A stretch of DNA of 64,000 nt from DASPGQ01 sp035457705 (GTDB taxonomy: Bacteria > Acidobacteriota > Vicinamibacteria > Marinacidobacterales > SMYC01). The stretch is from the NCBI GenBank assembly GCA_035457705.1, contig DATIBD010000048.1, positions 1 to 64,000 on the forward strand, given 5' to 3'. The position numbers were made by a program, and so were the translations under genes. The notes beneath the pieces are model-generated. The model saw only the letters and a program-made list of their open reading frames with translations. It ran no database searches and was not told the origin of the DNA. Shown here piece after piece: positions 16,601-24,186 of this stretch. The first letter of the stretch is position 1, and every line of letters begins with the position of its first letter.

Positions 16601-16715
16601 CTGGACCGGCGCGCCGACGGAAGATCAGCGCGCCCAGATCCAATTCCTGAGAGACGCGATGACTCAGCTCGAGCCCGAAGTGCAGGCCGTGTCCTCGACG
16701 GGGATGGGTCGATAG
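13698..16715 (+). CDS. Exported BNR/sortilin-like beta-propeller protein
   Basis: About 1005 residues. A signal peptide (ending QLASAQ) precedes an N-terminal LSFRNIGPANMSGR segment and a long series of BNR/Asp-box repeats (for example VFKTSNNGVTFEPV, VYKSTDAGESW, LYKSEDGGLSW, LYKSTDAGRSW). These form the ten-bladed VPS10/sortilin-like propeller described as WD40/YVTN/BNR-repeat or glycosyl-hydrolase-like. The C-terminal 250 residues form a beta-sandwich region and then a helical tail. The start at 13698 is preceded by GAGGGTGG. The enzymatic role of this family is not established despite the common hydrolase label. A distant paralogue lies at 20898-24113 on the other strand. Confidence 0.88.
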   Translation: MWPRVSSSIATVIAVTQLASAQPELTSATLSGLSFRNIGPANMSGRFVDIAVVEDDPYVFYAASATGGVFKTSNNGVTFEPVFENEGTHSVGDIAVHQANPNIVWIGTGERANRQSSSWGDGVYKSTDAGESWTNLGLRDSRHIGRIVLHPTDEDVVYVAAMGHLWGNNEERGLYKSEDGGLSWSKVLHIDDMTGVVDVAMDPEDPDTLYAAAYQRQRKPFGFHGGGPGSGLYKSTDGGASWKELRNGLPDGDYGRIGISVYRKDPRIVYVCIEQGLRYTASTSYEERLAGIYRSEDRGESFVHMSDWNPRPMYASQILVDPSDDRRIYMENAFSFSDDGGKTFTVPKQSVHSDDRYVWVNPRDSRHLIKASDGALAISYDRGATWLFVASLPVSQYYRVRVDMQRPFNVYGGLQDNGSWRGPSATYRSEGILNEDWIRIGGGDGFLNEVDPSEPHTVFAESQYLGLTRVDLRNNEKQQIRPGNTTGWIESRRNWDVWGTGEDFPFLGEELTPANWDGPFLVSPHNPSTVYAGTNELWKTTNQGQSWVSLGNLTTGVVRSELSIMGQTPTERTPSLDDGIPFYPTTTAIAESPLREGLLYVGTDDGNLARSQDGGLSWEQVGDRLPGAPASAWISGIEPSRFDEDTVYVVVNNYRNDDYRNFLYKSTDAGRSWSSIVGDLPAERVLRTLREDPRNPNLLYVGAEIGLYLTIGGGLHWVELENNLPTLAHNDLVVHPRDNDLVLGTHGRGIWILDNVNALQEMNSEVLASEAHLFTIEPAEMTRYVREKAEAGDMVFKGENPPAGAIIDYYLGRELPADAIALAVVDAHGNEVRSLEPERSPGINRIVWNLRHDKLPDPLGEEPDDFGEMPKGPEGPWVVPGEYSVRLTAADRTYERRFRVDEDPRIAVARAERHSWTRTLLGLGDDYRTVNGWMKQLESQEAEDVDKTRKLVRELRRRIQNLYQQIIGWTGAPTEDQRAQIQFLRDAMTQLEPEVQAVSSTGMGR

Positions 16716-16736
16716 CGACGCACGATGCGTGTCGGG

Positions 16737-17131
16737 TCAGTCGGCCGCCGTGGCTTCCATCTCCACCATCAGCTCGGGAAAGGCGAGGCGGTTGATACCG
16801 AGCAACGTCATGGCGGGTTTCACCCCGGCTGACTCCAGACGGCGGACGAGTGCGTCCCAATGGGCAAGAATCTGATCGACGTCCGTCGTGTAGACGTTGA
16901 GGCGCACGATATTGGACCGGCTCATCCCCGCCCTTTCAAGACGGCCTCGAGGTTATCGAGCGCAAGGCTCACTTGAGCTTTCAAATCACCTTTGTGCTGT
17001 GACTTGCCTTCACCGTCGATCGCGGTCTGACCGGAGCAAATCAGGAAGCGCTTCGCGCCTTCGACGACCTCAGCCTGGTTGAAGCCGTACTGTAGGGACC
17101 AGTCCCATGGGTTGACGGGTGTGCGCTGCAT
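16737..17131 (-). pseudogene. RidA family protein split by a one-base frameshift
   Basis: RidA (YjgF/YER057c) proteins hydrolyse reactive enamine/imine intermediates of amino-acid metabolism. Here the N-terminal half (start at 17131, MQRTPVNPWDWSLQ, after an AGGGAGG site) runs to a stop at 16922. The C-terminal half is in another frame from an ATG at 16925 (NIVRLNVYTTDVD...FPELMVEMEATA). Adding one G in the GGG run just before the junction restores the family sequence KGAGMS-SNIVRLNVY. The result is either a real mutation or a sequencing error. The ATGA overlap at the break could still allow re-initiation and a two-piece protein. The conserved arginine of the C-terminal half (IVRLNVY) is present. 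Confidence 0.75.
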
Positions 17132-17277
17132 GAGTCGAACCTCCCTTTGTGGAGTTTTCAGGAGACTTATCACAAAACGACGAACGAGGAGTGGCATCGA
17201 GGCATGTCGCCTCAGCATCATTCGTGAACGTCATTCGACCCGACTTGCGGGATACGAGCCTCTCGGGAATTCTCAGT

Positions 17278-17400
17278 GCTCGGCGCTTGCCTGTCCGGCG
17301 CTGCTCGTTCGAGCGTCCTCGAGTGGCAGAACGATTCGTGCGGTGGTCCCTTCCCTTCTTCGCTCTCGGTCTGGAGGATCCCGCGGTGATCGTTGACGAT
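17278..17400 (-). pseudogene. Histidine kinase C-terminal fragment
   Basis: On the minus strand the reading SIVNDHRGILQTESEEGKG, continued after a one-base shift by GTTARIVLPLED, matches the end of the HATPase domain of sensor kinases (HxGxIxxESExGKGTxFxIxLP). No other part of a kinase is readable nearby and two frames are needed, so this is a decayed fragment. It shows that a two-component gene was once here. Confidence 0.45.
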
Positions 17401-17664
17401 GCTGCGTGCCCCCGGGATGAAAGAACGCTAACCACGAGTCGGCCACACGAACGAGGACCCCGACCACGCTGACGACGGCTCGGGCCCATCTTCGTGGACG
17501 ACGCGATACGAAAGCCCGATGGAAGCGAGCCCGAGTAGATACGAGAGCCCGCAGCCGTGCGCCGAGATCGGCAACGGAATCTCGCCTTATCTTAAGTTAG
17601 AAGGCTCTTTCCGCCCAGCTCGAAAGGAGCGACAACGTTGGGGAACAGGGCGGCGTGATATCGG
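17401..17664. other. Gap with no supported gene
   Basis: Nothing with coding character, a terminator or a repeat was recognised. It joins the histidine-kinase fragment to the start of a block of genes whose base use looks less GC-rich than their surroundings. Confidence 0.4.
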
Positions 17665-18163
17665 ATGTCCGAGAAAGTCGACAATACTCAGCCCATCGTC
17701 CGATCGTCCGGGAAAAAGCGGCTGGTCCTACTGGCATTGCTTCTTCTGGGTGCTGCCCTCTTTTTCGTTGCCGGAAAGTACTACATAGGGCTGAAAGAAT
17801 GCGCCGAACACGGTTGTGCGCTTTCGCCGGACGAACCACCGATAAGGTTGCCATCAGGCCAAACATTTGGCGTAATAAACCCGCTACGCGTCGGGTGAGT
17901 GCTTGTCGATTGACTACCGCACGGCGGTCGAAGAATTTACGCTCCACGCACTGTGCGCAGAAATCACAGCCATATGGGAGACCGTCCGCACTGAAGGTTC
18001 GGTCCAGAACGTCTCCGCCGTGACGTTTGGCGCTACGAATGGAGATTGGGAGTTTCTCGGGATGCAGTTTGGCATCGTGCCTGTCTTCAGTTGCTGTCGA
18101 TCTATTGCATTGACAGTGGAGCGAGATGAAAATGGGCTCTGGCGCTTTCGTAACTGTCCCTAA
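17665..18163 (+). pseudogene. Hypothetical membrane-anchored protein, frameshifted
   Basis: Two consecutive frames look like one broken gene. The first (17665-17898) encodes 77 residues with a basic start, one membrane helix (RLVLLALLLLGAALFFVAGKYY) and a CAEHGC motif. It stops just as a second frame becomes open (from about 17879), continuing ASGECLSIDYRTAVEEFTLHALCAE to a stop at 18161-18163. A one-base shift between 17879 and 17895 would give a protein of about 165 residues: an N-terminal anchor and a Cys-containing outer domain. No family was recognised. Codon use includes AT-rich codons uncommon in neighbouring genes, hinting at recent acquisition. Two separate small genes remain possible. 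Confidence 0.4.
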
Positions 18164-18319
18164 CTTCAGGGGCCTTCTAACCAGCAATTGGAGCAGCCGA
18201 GGCGTTTCTCAATCTGGTGAGGGCCGTGCAGCATGAAACGAAGTGAGCTTCGGTCCAGGCAGTGCTGGCGTGGTGGGACTGGCCTCGCTGCTCAATCCGG
18301 GCGTTTAGGCGATTCAGCA

Positions 18320-18808
18320 ATGGTGTCATCACTCTTGCTTGTTGCGACAATAGCAATGCGTAACGGGCAGTTGCCGACGGCGGAGGAGCTTCATAGCCAA
18401 ATCGACGAAAACGGGCCAAAGCAAACTCTCCTTGCGCTTTACAATGATCACGCCCAGTGGACACCGTTCTTGGATCGAATTGCATATGCGAGCCTGCCGT
18501 GGCTCGAAGTAGCCAACCGGCTCCTGACCGCGAGTGATGCAGGGGCGGCCAACGAGCTTGAGTTTGCTCTGGGGGACGCGCTCAACAAGAATGCAGAGAG
18601 AGTTCTTCGAACAATTGACGACATAGACTTCGCATGTGGGCTTTTCAGTCTTGCGGGTAATTGCGATGACCTTACCCACGCATTCACCCAACGGGAAGCA
18701 GCCGTTCGCGCAATTGAGGTTCCGTCGCTTCAGAAGAAGAGGGTTGAATGTCTCGCTGTGATCGTTGAGTTGAGAAAGGACACCCTTGAGTACAACAAAT
18801 GCCGATAG
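18320..18808 (+). CDS. Hypothetical protein
   Basis: A 162-residue protein from the ATG at 18320; the frame is open upstream but that part looks non-coding. A hydrophobic start (VSSLLLVATIAM) may be a weak signal peptide. The body is helical and acidic, with LPTAEELHSQIDENGPKQTL, then PWLEVANRLLTASDAGAANELEFALGDALNKN, then a Cys-containing end (VECLAVIVELRK). This ordered pattern resembles uncharacterised proteins I recall from proteobacterial genomes, without a known function. Like the previous gene it is less GC-rich than its surroundings. It is followed by a 336-bp gap. Confidence 0.55.
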   Translation: MVSSLLLVATIAMRNGQLPTAEELHSQIDENGPKQTLLALYNDHAQWTPFLDRIAYASLPWLEVANRLLTASDAGAANELEFALGDALNKNAERVLRTIDDIDFACGLFSLAGNCDDLTHAFTQREAAVRAIEVPSLQKKRVECLAVIVELRKDTLEYNKCR

Positions 18809-19144
18809 CAGTGCTATGCCACATCAGCGGGATCGCCTGACCCGCCGGTGCAGCGGCGGACGGTGCCCGTACATCTTAGAATGTTCTTAGTGCGTGGTTC
18901 GTTGGGGCCGCTCGCCGATGAGCGGCAATGTTATGCAGCGCGCACGGGATCTGCGAGACTCCGAGATCAATGACCATCTTTTCGACTCGTTCCAGACGGC
19001 CGCCGATCCACCCGTAGAAGGTGGACATGGCTCGAGCGCCTCGTTTAAGCTCGGTCGGCCGGCCAGACGATTGATGCGGAACTCGGACGCAGTCACATGG
19101 TTTGTGTCGGTAACCCATTGGTTTGTTAGCCTCGGGAGGAAAAC
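18809..19144. other. Gap with no supported gene
   Basis: Contains a perfect 7-bp hairpin, GCCGCTC/GAGCGGC (about 18911-18930), of unknown role. The Shine-Dalgarno site GGGAGG just before 19145 belongs to the M28 peptidase. A minus-strand frame (18876-19118) is open but has no recognised similarity. Confidence 0.4.
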
Positions 19145-20896
19145 ATGCGTGCTTGGGTCGGTGTTGTTCTCACGGTTCTCGTATCCGTTCTCGTCCCGCG
19201 GTTCGGGCGATCTGCCGAGGAGCGGGTTGTACTGAGCGAGGTCGACAAGAACGCCATCGAGCAACATGCGCGGGAGATCGTCCAGCACCGGCGGGACGGA
19301 GGAAGCCCCGGCGAGCTTGCCGCCGTGGACTACGTCGTCAGAACGTTGAGAAGCGAAGGAATCGCTGTCGAAGTGCATGAGTTTCCCGCCTACGTGAGCG
19401 ACCCGGGTGAGTGCCGCCTTCGCGTCGAAGGCGCTGAGCCGCGCGAGCCCACATGCCGAACCCAGGCGCTCGCGGCACCGACTCCACCAGGAGGCGTCCG
19501 GGGCGAGCTCGTCTTTGTCGGCGAGGGAGCCGAAGAGGATTATGCGAGTGTCGACGTGGAGGGCAAGGTCGTCCTCGTCAACGACCTGCCCCTGCCGTGG
19601 GGCGTCAAGCACGCCCAGGACGCCGGCGCTGTCGGCGCCATCTTCATGTCGTACTCCGAGCTGATCCAGGAGCTCACCGTAAGTCCGATATGGGGAACGC
19701 CCACACACCGGAACTACCAGGAGCTCCCGAAGATCCCGAGTGTGAACGTCAACCAGTCCGACGGAGAAGCGCTGAGAGAAGCCTCAGCATCGGGTACGGT
19801 CACCGTTACCCTCGACACCGAGGTCGGCACCGGCTTCAAAACGCTGCGACTTCCGGTGGCCACGGTCGCAAGCGAGAAGGATCCCGACGGATTCGTTCTC
19901 GTGGGCGGACATATCGACGGCTGGCACTACGCCGCGGTCGACGAAGGGGCGTCGAACGCCGCGATGGTCGAGATGGCACGCATCTTCCATCGCCACCGTA
20001 GTGAGCTCGAAAGGGGCCTCAAGATTGCCTGGTGGCCGGCCCACTCCAATGGTCGCTATGCAGGATCGGCTTGGTACGTCGACCATGCCTGGATGGATTT
20101 GCGGGAGAACGCGCTCGCGTACATGAACATCGACGGCGTCGGCCAGATCGGAGCGACGGTGTACCGCTCGAGCAACACTGCGTCGATGGACGAGTTGGCC
20201 CGCGCCGTCTTCAAGGACGTCGCCGGAATCGAGGCGGATTCACGCCGCCCGGGCCGGGACTCGGATGAGGGCTTCTACGGGATCGGGCTACCTCTTCTTC
20301 AGTTCAACCACAGCCGCGTCGATCCCGGCGGGCGCTACTGGTTCTGGCACACGACGGAAGACACGTTCGACAAGATCGACTTCGACATCCTCGCCGGCGA
20401 TACGAAGCTATACATCGCGGCACTCCATCGACTCCTGACCCAGCCGATTCCCCCAATCCGACTGGCGGCAGCGACCAGCGAGCTCAAACGACGGCTCGAA
20501 GAGCAGCAGGAAGAGACGGGGTCTCATCTCGATCTGTCACGAGCGATCGAGCGGGCGACGACGCTCGACGCGACCGCCCGCTCTCTCGACGAAAGGCTGA
20601 GCGGCCTCTCGACGACGGAGTCGGCGGACGACATCGCCCGCGGCATGGTCCGTATCCTGCGCCCCGTGCTGCGACTCACCTACGAAGAAAGCGGGCCCTA
20701 CCATCAAGACCCCGCACTGGAGATCCCAACTCTACCGGGACTGCACGACCTCGAGACGATCGACAGACTGGCTCGCGATAGCGATCTCTACCGGTTCACC
20801 CTCGTGCACCTCATCCGCGAGCGCAACCGTCTCGAGGACCACATCGAGCAAGCTCTCGCCGAAGCGAAAGCGCTGGAGAAATCTCTGGGCACGTAG
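19145..20896 (+). CDS. Exported M28 family metallopeptidase with PA domain
   Basis: A 583-residue zinc exopeptidase. It has a signal peptide (MRAWVGVVLTVLVSVLV), a protease-associated insert near residues 110-230, and an M28 catalytic core. Zinc-site signatures are readable: GGHIDGWHYAAVDEGASN supplies the first His and the bridging Asp (the common GADDN motif is replaced), and FWHTTEDTFDKID supplies the C-terminal His. The glutamate pair usually found in the AxEExG motif is not obvious; AWWPAHSNGRYAGS stands in that place, so catalytic competence is uncertain. A GGGAGG site precedes the ATG. It converges with the BNR gene, leaving one base between stops. Likely role: trimming of extracellular peptides, or a catalytically altered relative. 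Confidence 0.85.
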   Translation: MRAWVGVVLTVLVSVLVPRFGRSAEERVVLSEVDKNAIEQHAREIVQHRRDGGSPGELAAVDYVVRTLRSEGIAVEVHEFPAYVSDPGECRLRVEGAEPREPTCRTQALAAPTPPGGVRGELVFVGEGAEEDYASVDVEGKVVLVNDLPLPWGVKHAQDAGAVGAIFMSYSELIQELTVSPIWGTPTHRNYQELPKIPSVNVNQSDGEALREASASGTVTVTLDTEVGTGFKTLRLPVATVASEKDPDGFVLVGGHIDGWHYAAVDEGASNAAMVEMARIFHRHRSELERGLKIAWWPAHSNGRYAGSAWYVDHAWMDLRENALAYMNIDGVGQIGATVYRSSNTASMDELARAVFKDVAGIEADSRRPGRDSDEGFYGIGLPLLQFNHSRVDPGGRYWFWHTTEDTFDKIDFDILAGDTKLYIAALHRLLTQPIPPIRLAAATSELKRRLEEQQEETGSHLDLSRAIERATTLDATARSLDERLSGLSTTESADDIARGMVRILRPVLRLTYEESGPYHQDPALEIPTLPGLHDLETIDRLARDSDLYRFTLVHLIRERNRLEDHIEQALAEAKALEKSLGT

Positions 20897-20897
20897 C

Positions 20898-23800
20898 CTA
20901 CCGGATGGTGACGTCCAGGTTTTGCTGGCGGACGAGCTCTCTTAGCTGCTCCAGATCGGTCTCGAGGAACTGATTCATCGCGTCGATCGCCTCCTGCAGC
21001 CGGTCTCTAAGCGCATCGGCCACCTGCCGCTGCTGGACCGTTGGAGGGTAGTCCGCCGTGCCGTCGAGCTCCCGCATGAGCTCGATGTACCGCCCGTAGA
21101 GCCTCATGGGACTGCGGAAGGAGTCTTCCCGCCCGCCGGTAAGCTGGACATCGATGAAACGGCTCTCGATGCCGATGAGGCCCTCGGTGATCACGTCGAC
21201 CCGAGGGCCGAGCGCGTCGGCCACGTCGCTCCCCTCGAGCGAACGCATGAGAACCTCGTTCTGCTTTCGGATCCACTCCATCTTGTCGACCGCCTCGACG
21301 AGATGGTTGAACTCCTCCTGCATCCTCAGGGATAGAGTGACCTGTTCTCGGATATCGGCGAGCGTTCCCTCGGAGTGGGGATCTTTCCGCACCTCGAGCT
21401 GCCGGCTCTGCTGCACGTCGCCGACCGTCAGGCGGACAGTGAAGGTGCCGGGAACGGCTTTGGGTCCGTTCTCGAATCCGCTTCCCCAGGTGATAGGTTC
21501 TCGTCCGTCCTTTTCGTCGACCTCGACCCATTCCTTGCCGGGAGGTACGGTGCGCAGGACCGGGTCCTTCCGGTCCTCGTGGCGAAGATCCCACCAGACG
21601 CGATTGACGCCGACCTTCTTGGAGCCCTCGAGCTTCCTCACGAGGGTCCCCGAATCGTCCAGAATCTCGATTCCGACCGACCCTTCGGGCTCGGAGCCCA
21701 GCCAGTAATTGATTGCGGCCCCGTAAGGTGGATTCGCGCCCCGCAGCTCGCTTCCGGGCGCCGCGGCGCGCGGCTCGACGTTGTGGAAACGGTAAGTGGC
21801 TCGGGGCTCGAAGAGGTGGACGTCCGATGAGCGTACTTCATCGGTTAGCTGCTGGAGCGGCGTCACGTCATCCAGGATCCAGATCCCCCGTCCATAGGTT
21901 GCGAGCACGAGATCGTTGAAATGCTCTTGAACCTGGAGACCGTAGGCGGGAGCCGGTGGCATGTTCGACCTCAGAGAAGACCAGGTCTCACCATCGTCGA
22001 ACGAGACCCAGACCTGGTTCTCCGTTCCCGCATAGAGCAGGCCGGGCCGAACGGGGTCCTCGTGGATGGTGTGCACGTAGCTGAAAACGCTCTTCGGGAT
22101 TCCAGCGTCGATTCGCGTCCAACTGCTTCCGTAGTCAGTCGTTCGAAATAGGTAAGCGGCGGTGTTGCCCTGAAGATGGTCGTCAACGGCGACGTAAGCC
22201 TTGCCTCCCGCGTGGCGTGAGGGGTGGATCTCTTTGATCCAGGCCCATTCGGGAATGCCCGACATGTTCGGTGTCACGTTCGACCAGCTGCCGCCGCCGT
22301 CTCGCGTAACCTGAACCAGGCCGTCGTTGCTTCCGGTCCAGATGACTCCCGCCTCCACCGGTGATTCCTCGATGGTGTAGAGGACCGCGCCGTCGAAAGT
22401 CTGAAGGTTGTCGGTGCTGACGCCGCCGGAGTCTTGCATGTGCGACTCCTGGGCTCGTGTGAGGTCGGGGCTGATGACGTCGAAGCGGTTGCCCATGTCG
22501 GTCGTCACGTGCACGCGCTGGCTCCCGACGTAGACCTTGCGGTTGTCATGTGGTGAGATGGCGATGGGAAAAGACCAGTGGAAACGCTCCTTGATGTCCT
22601 TGGGAGCCCATCCAATGGCCGACTCGGGCCAGACCTCCACGTCGCGGGGTTGCATTCTTTCGAGATCGATGACGTTCAAGCCGCCGTCGTAGCAGCCCGA
22701 CCAGGCGTACCGGTTCGTCACCTTGTCGACCGTTCCGTGACCCGACTCGCAGCCGCCGTAGTTTCTCCAATCGCCTTCGGTATGGCCGCCCGTCCCGAAG
22801 AACCCTCCCATGCGCGTGTTGCTCGGTGCCATGAAGGATGGACCGTCCTGCCGATTGCTATACACGTAATAAGGAACGCGCGTGTCGGTATCGATGTGAT
22901 ACATCTGAGCGATGGGTAGATTGACCCGCTCCCAGCTCCCACCCTTGTCCCAGGAGAAGGAGAGCCCTTGGTCGTCCGCGATCAACAGGCGTTCCGGGAT
23001 GAGCGGGTCGATCCACATGTCGTGAATGTCGCCGCCCGCTCGAGGGCTTGGACGCTCGACGGTCTCTCCCGCGTCGCGACTCATCGACCAGGCCACCGAT
23101 TGAAAATAGACTCGATCGGCATCGTCGGGCGCCACGCGAAGCCGCGTATAGTACCCGGGTCGTTCGAGCATGTGATGGCTGTTGTTGACGAGTGTCCAGG
23201 TTTTGCCTCCGTCGTCCGATCGATAGAGACTCGGGTCGACATCCTCGATCAGGGCGTAGACCCGGTTGGGGTTGGAACGGGCGACGTCCACGGAGGTCTT
23301 GCCAACGTCGTGCGTTGGTAGCCCGCCCGCGAGCTTGTTCCACGTCTCCCCGCCGTCGCGAGTGAGATAGACGCCGCTCCCCGGGCCTCCGCTGCTGAGA
23401 TTCCAGGGCTTGATATCCACTTGCCACATGCCGGCGAAGAGTTTTTGCGGGTTACCTGGATCCGCGTTGAGGTCCGAACAACCGGTGTCTTCGTTGACGA
23501 AGAGGACCTGTTTCCAAGTAGCACCCCCGTCCGTCGTCTTGAAGACGCCTCGCTCTCGCTGAGGTCGATGAGCGTCTCCCAGAGCACAGACATAGACAAC
23601 GTTGGGGTCGAGGGAGTGTACGACGACTCGTGCAACCCGGCCCGTCTCTTCGAGGCCGACGTGAGTCCAGGTCGATCCCCGGTCGGTCGACTTGTACACA
23701 CCGTCGCCCGGTGAGGTGAATGGGCGTATGTAGAACGTCTCGCCCGTGCCAACCCAGATCTCATTGGGCGCGGACAGAGCCACGGCAACGGCGCCGATTG

Positions 23801-24113
23801 ATGCCGCGTTCTGTTCGTCGAACACGGGCTCCCAGGCGAGGCCGTTCAGGGTCCGCCACAGCCCGCCGCTCGCGGCCCCGACGTACATCACTTTGGGATC
23901 GCCCGGCTCGCCGGCAACCGCGATCGCCCGGTTGCCCGGAGGCCCGATGTGTCGCCATCGGAGTGGCTCGAACGGTGCGGTGCTTTCTTCTTCCGTCTGG
24001 GCAGTCGCCGGAGGAACAGGAGCAACGCCCGGGGCAGGGGTCGCCAGCAGATCCGAAGTGGTCCAGATGGCCAGAAGCGCAGGGATAATCGCGAACGGGC
24101 TCGCTGTTCTCAT
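20898..24113 (-). CDS. Exported BNR/sortilin-like beta-propeller protein
   Basis: About 1071 residues. The start at 24113 is chosen because GAGGAG lies 7 bases upstream; an in-frame ATG two codons earlier is too close to that site. After a signal peptide come LRWRHIGPPGNRA and many BNR/Asp-box repeats (GLWRTLNGLAWEPV, VYKSTDRGSTW, VFKTTDGGATW, LYRSDDGGKTW, LFRTTDYGSSW), then a beta-sandwich region (GVNRVWWDLRHED) and a helical C-terminus. The architecture parallels the plus-strand protein at 13698-16715 but they are clearly diverged. The function is unknown; large exported propellers of this type are abundant in Acidobacteriota and may bind or process polymers. Confidence 0.88.
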   Translation of the reverse strand: MRTASPFAIIPALLAIWTTSDLLATPAPGVAPVPPATAQTEEESTAPFEPLRWRHIGPPGNRAIAVAGEPGDPKVMYVGAASGGLWRTLNGLAWEPVFDEQNAASIGAVAVALSAPNEIWVGTGETFYIRPFTSPGDGVYKSTDRGSTWTHVGLEETGRVARVVVHSLDPNVVYVCALGDAHRPQRERGVFKTTDGGATWKQVLFVNEDTGCSDLNADPGNPQKLFAGMWQVDIKPWNLSSGGPGSGVYLTRDGGETWNKLAGGLPTHDVGKTSVDVARSNPNRVYALIEDVDPSLYRSDDGGKTWTLVNNSHHMLERPGYYTRLRVAPDDADRVYFQSVAWSMSRDAGETVERPSPRAGGDIHDMWIDPLIPERLLIADDQGLSFSWDKGGSWERVNLPIAQMYHIDTDTRVPYYVYSNRQDGPSFMAPSNTRMGGFFGTGGHTEGDWRNYGGCESGHGTVDKVTNRYAWSGCYDGGLNVIDLERMQPRDVEVWPESAIGWAPKDIKERFHWSFPIAISPHDNRKVYVGSQRVHVTTDMGNRFDVISPDLTRAQESHMQDSGGVSTDNLQTFDGAVLYTIEESPVEAGVIWTGSNDGLVQVTRDGGGSWSNVTPNMSGIPEWAWIKEIHPSRHAGGKAYVAVDDHLQGNTAAYLFRTTDYGSSWTRIDAGIPKSVFSYVHTIHEDPVRPGLLYAGTENQVWVSFDDGETWSSLRSNMPPAPAYGLQVQEHFNDLVLATYGRGIWILDDVTPLQQLTDEVRSSDVHLFEPRATYRFHNVEPRAAAPGSELRGANPPYGAAINYWLGSEPEGSVGIEILDDSGTLVRKLEGSKKVGVNRVWWDLRHEDRKDPVLRTVPPGKEWVEVDEKDGREPITWGSGFENGPKAVPGTFTVRLTVGDVQQSRQLEVRKDPHSEGTLADIREQVTLSLRMQEEFNHLVEAVDKMEWIRKQNEVLMRSLEGSDVADALGPRVDVITEGLIGIESRFIDVQLTGGREDSFRSPMRLYGRYIELMRELDGTADYPPTVQQRQVADALRDRLQEAIDAMNQFLETDLEQLRELVRQQNLDVTIR

Positions 24114-24186
24114 AGGCATTCTCCTCGTCCTTGTCACAAAAAGCGATCCAGGGACCGCCTCCGATGGGCGACGTCGCACGCGGGCG

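Noticed and set aside
16915..16930. Programmed frameshift in the RidA gene
   Set aside because: The A/G run near the break is not in the phase needed for a standard -1 slippery heptamer, and no stimulatory structure was seen. A plain indel is simpler.
17560..18935. Integron cassette array with attC sites around the hypothetical genes
   Set aside because: Sequences such as GTTATGC and GTTTAGGC occur, but no matching RYYYAAC partner or imperfect attC hairpin of the right form was found.
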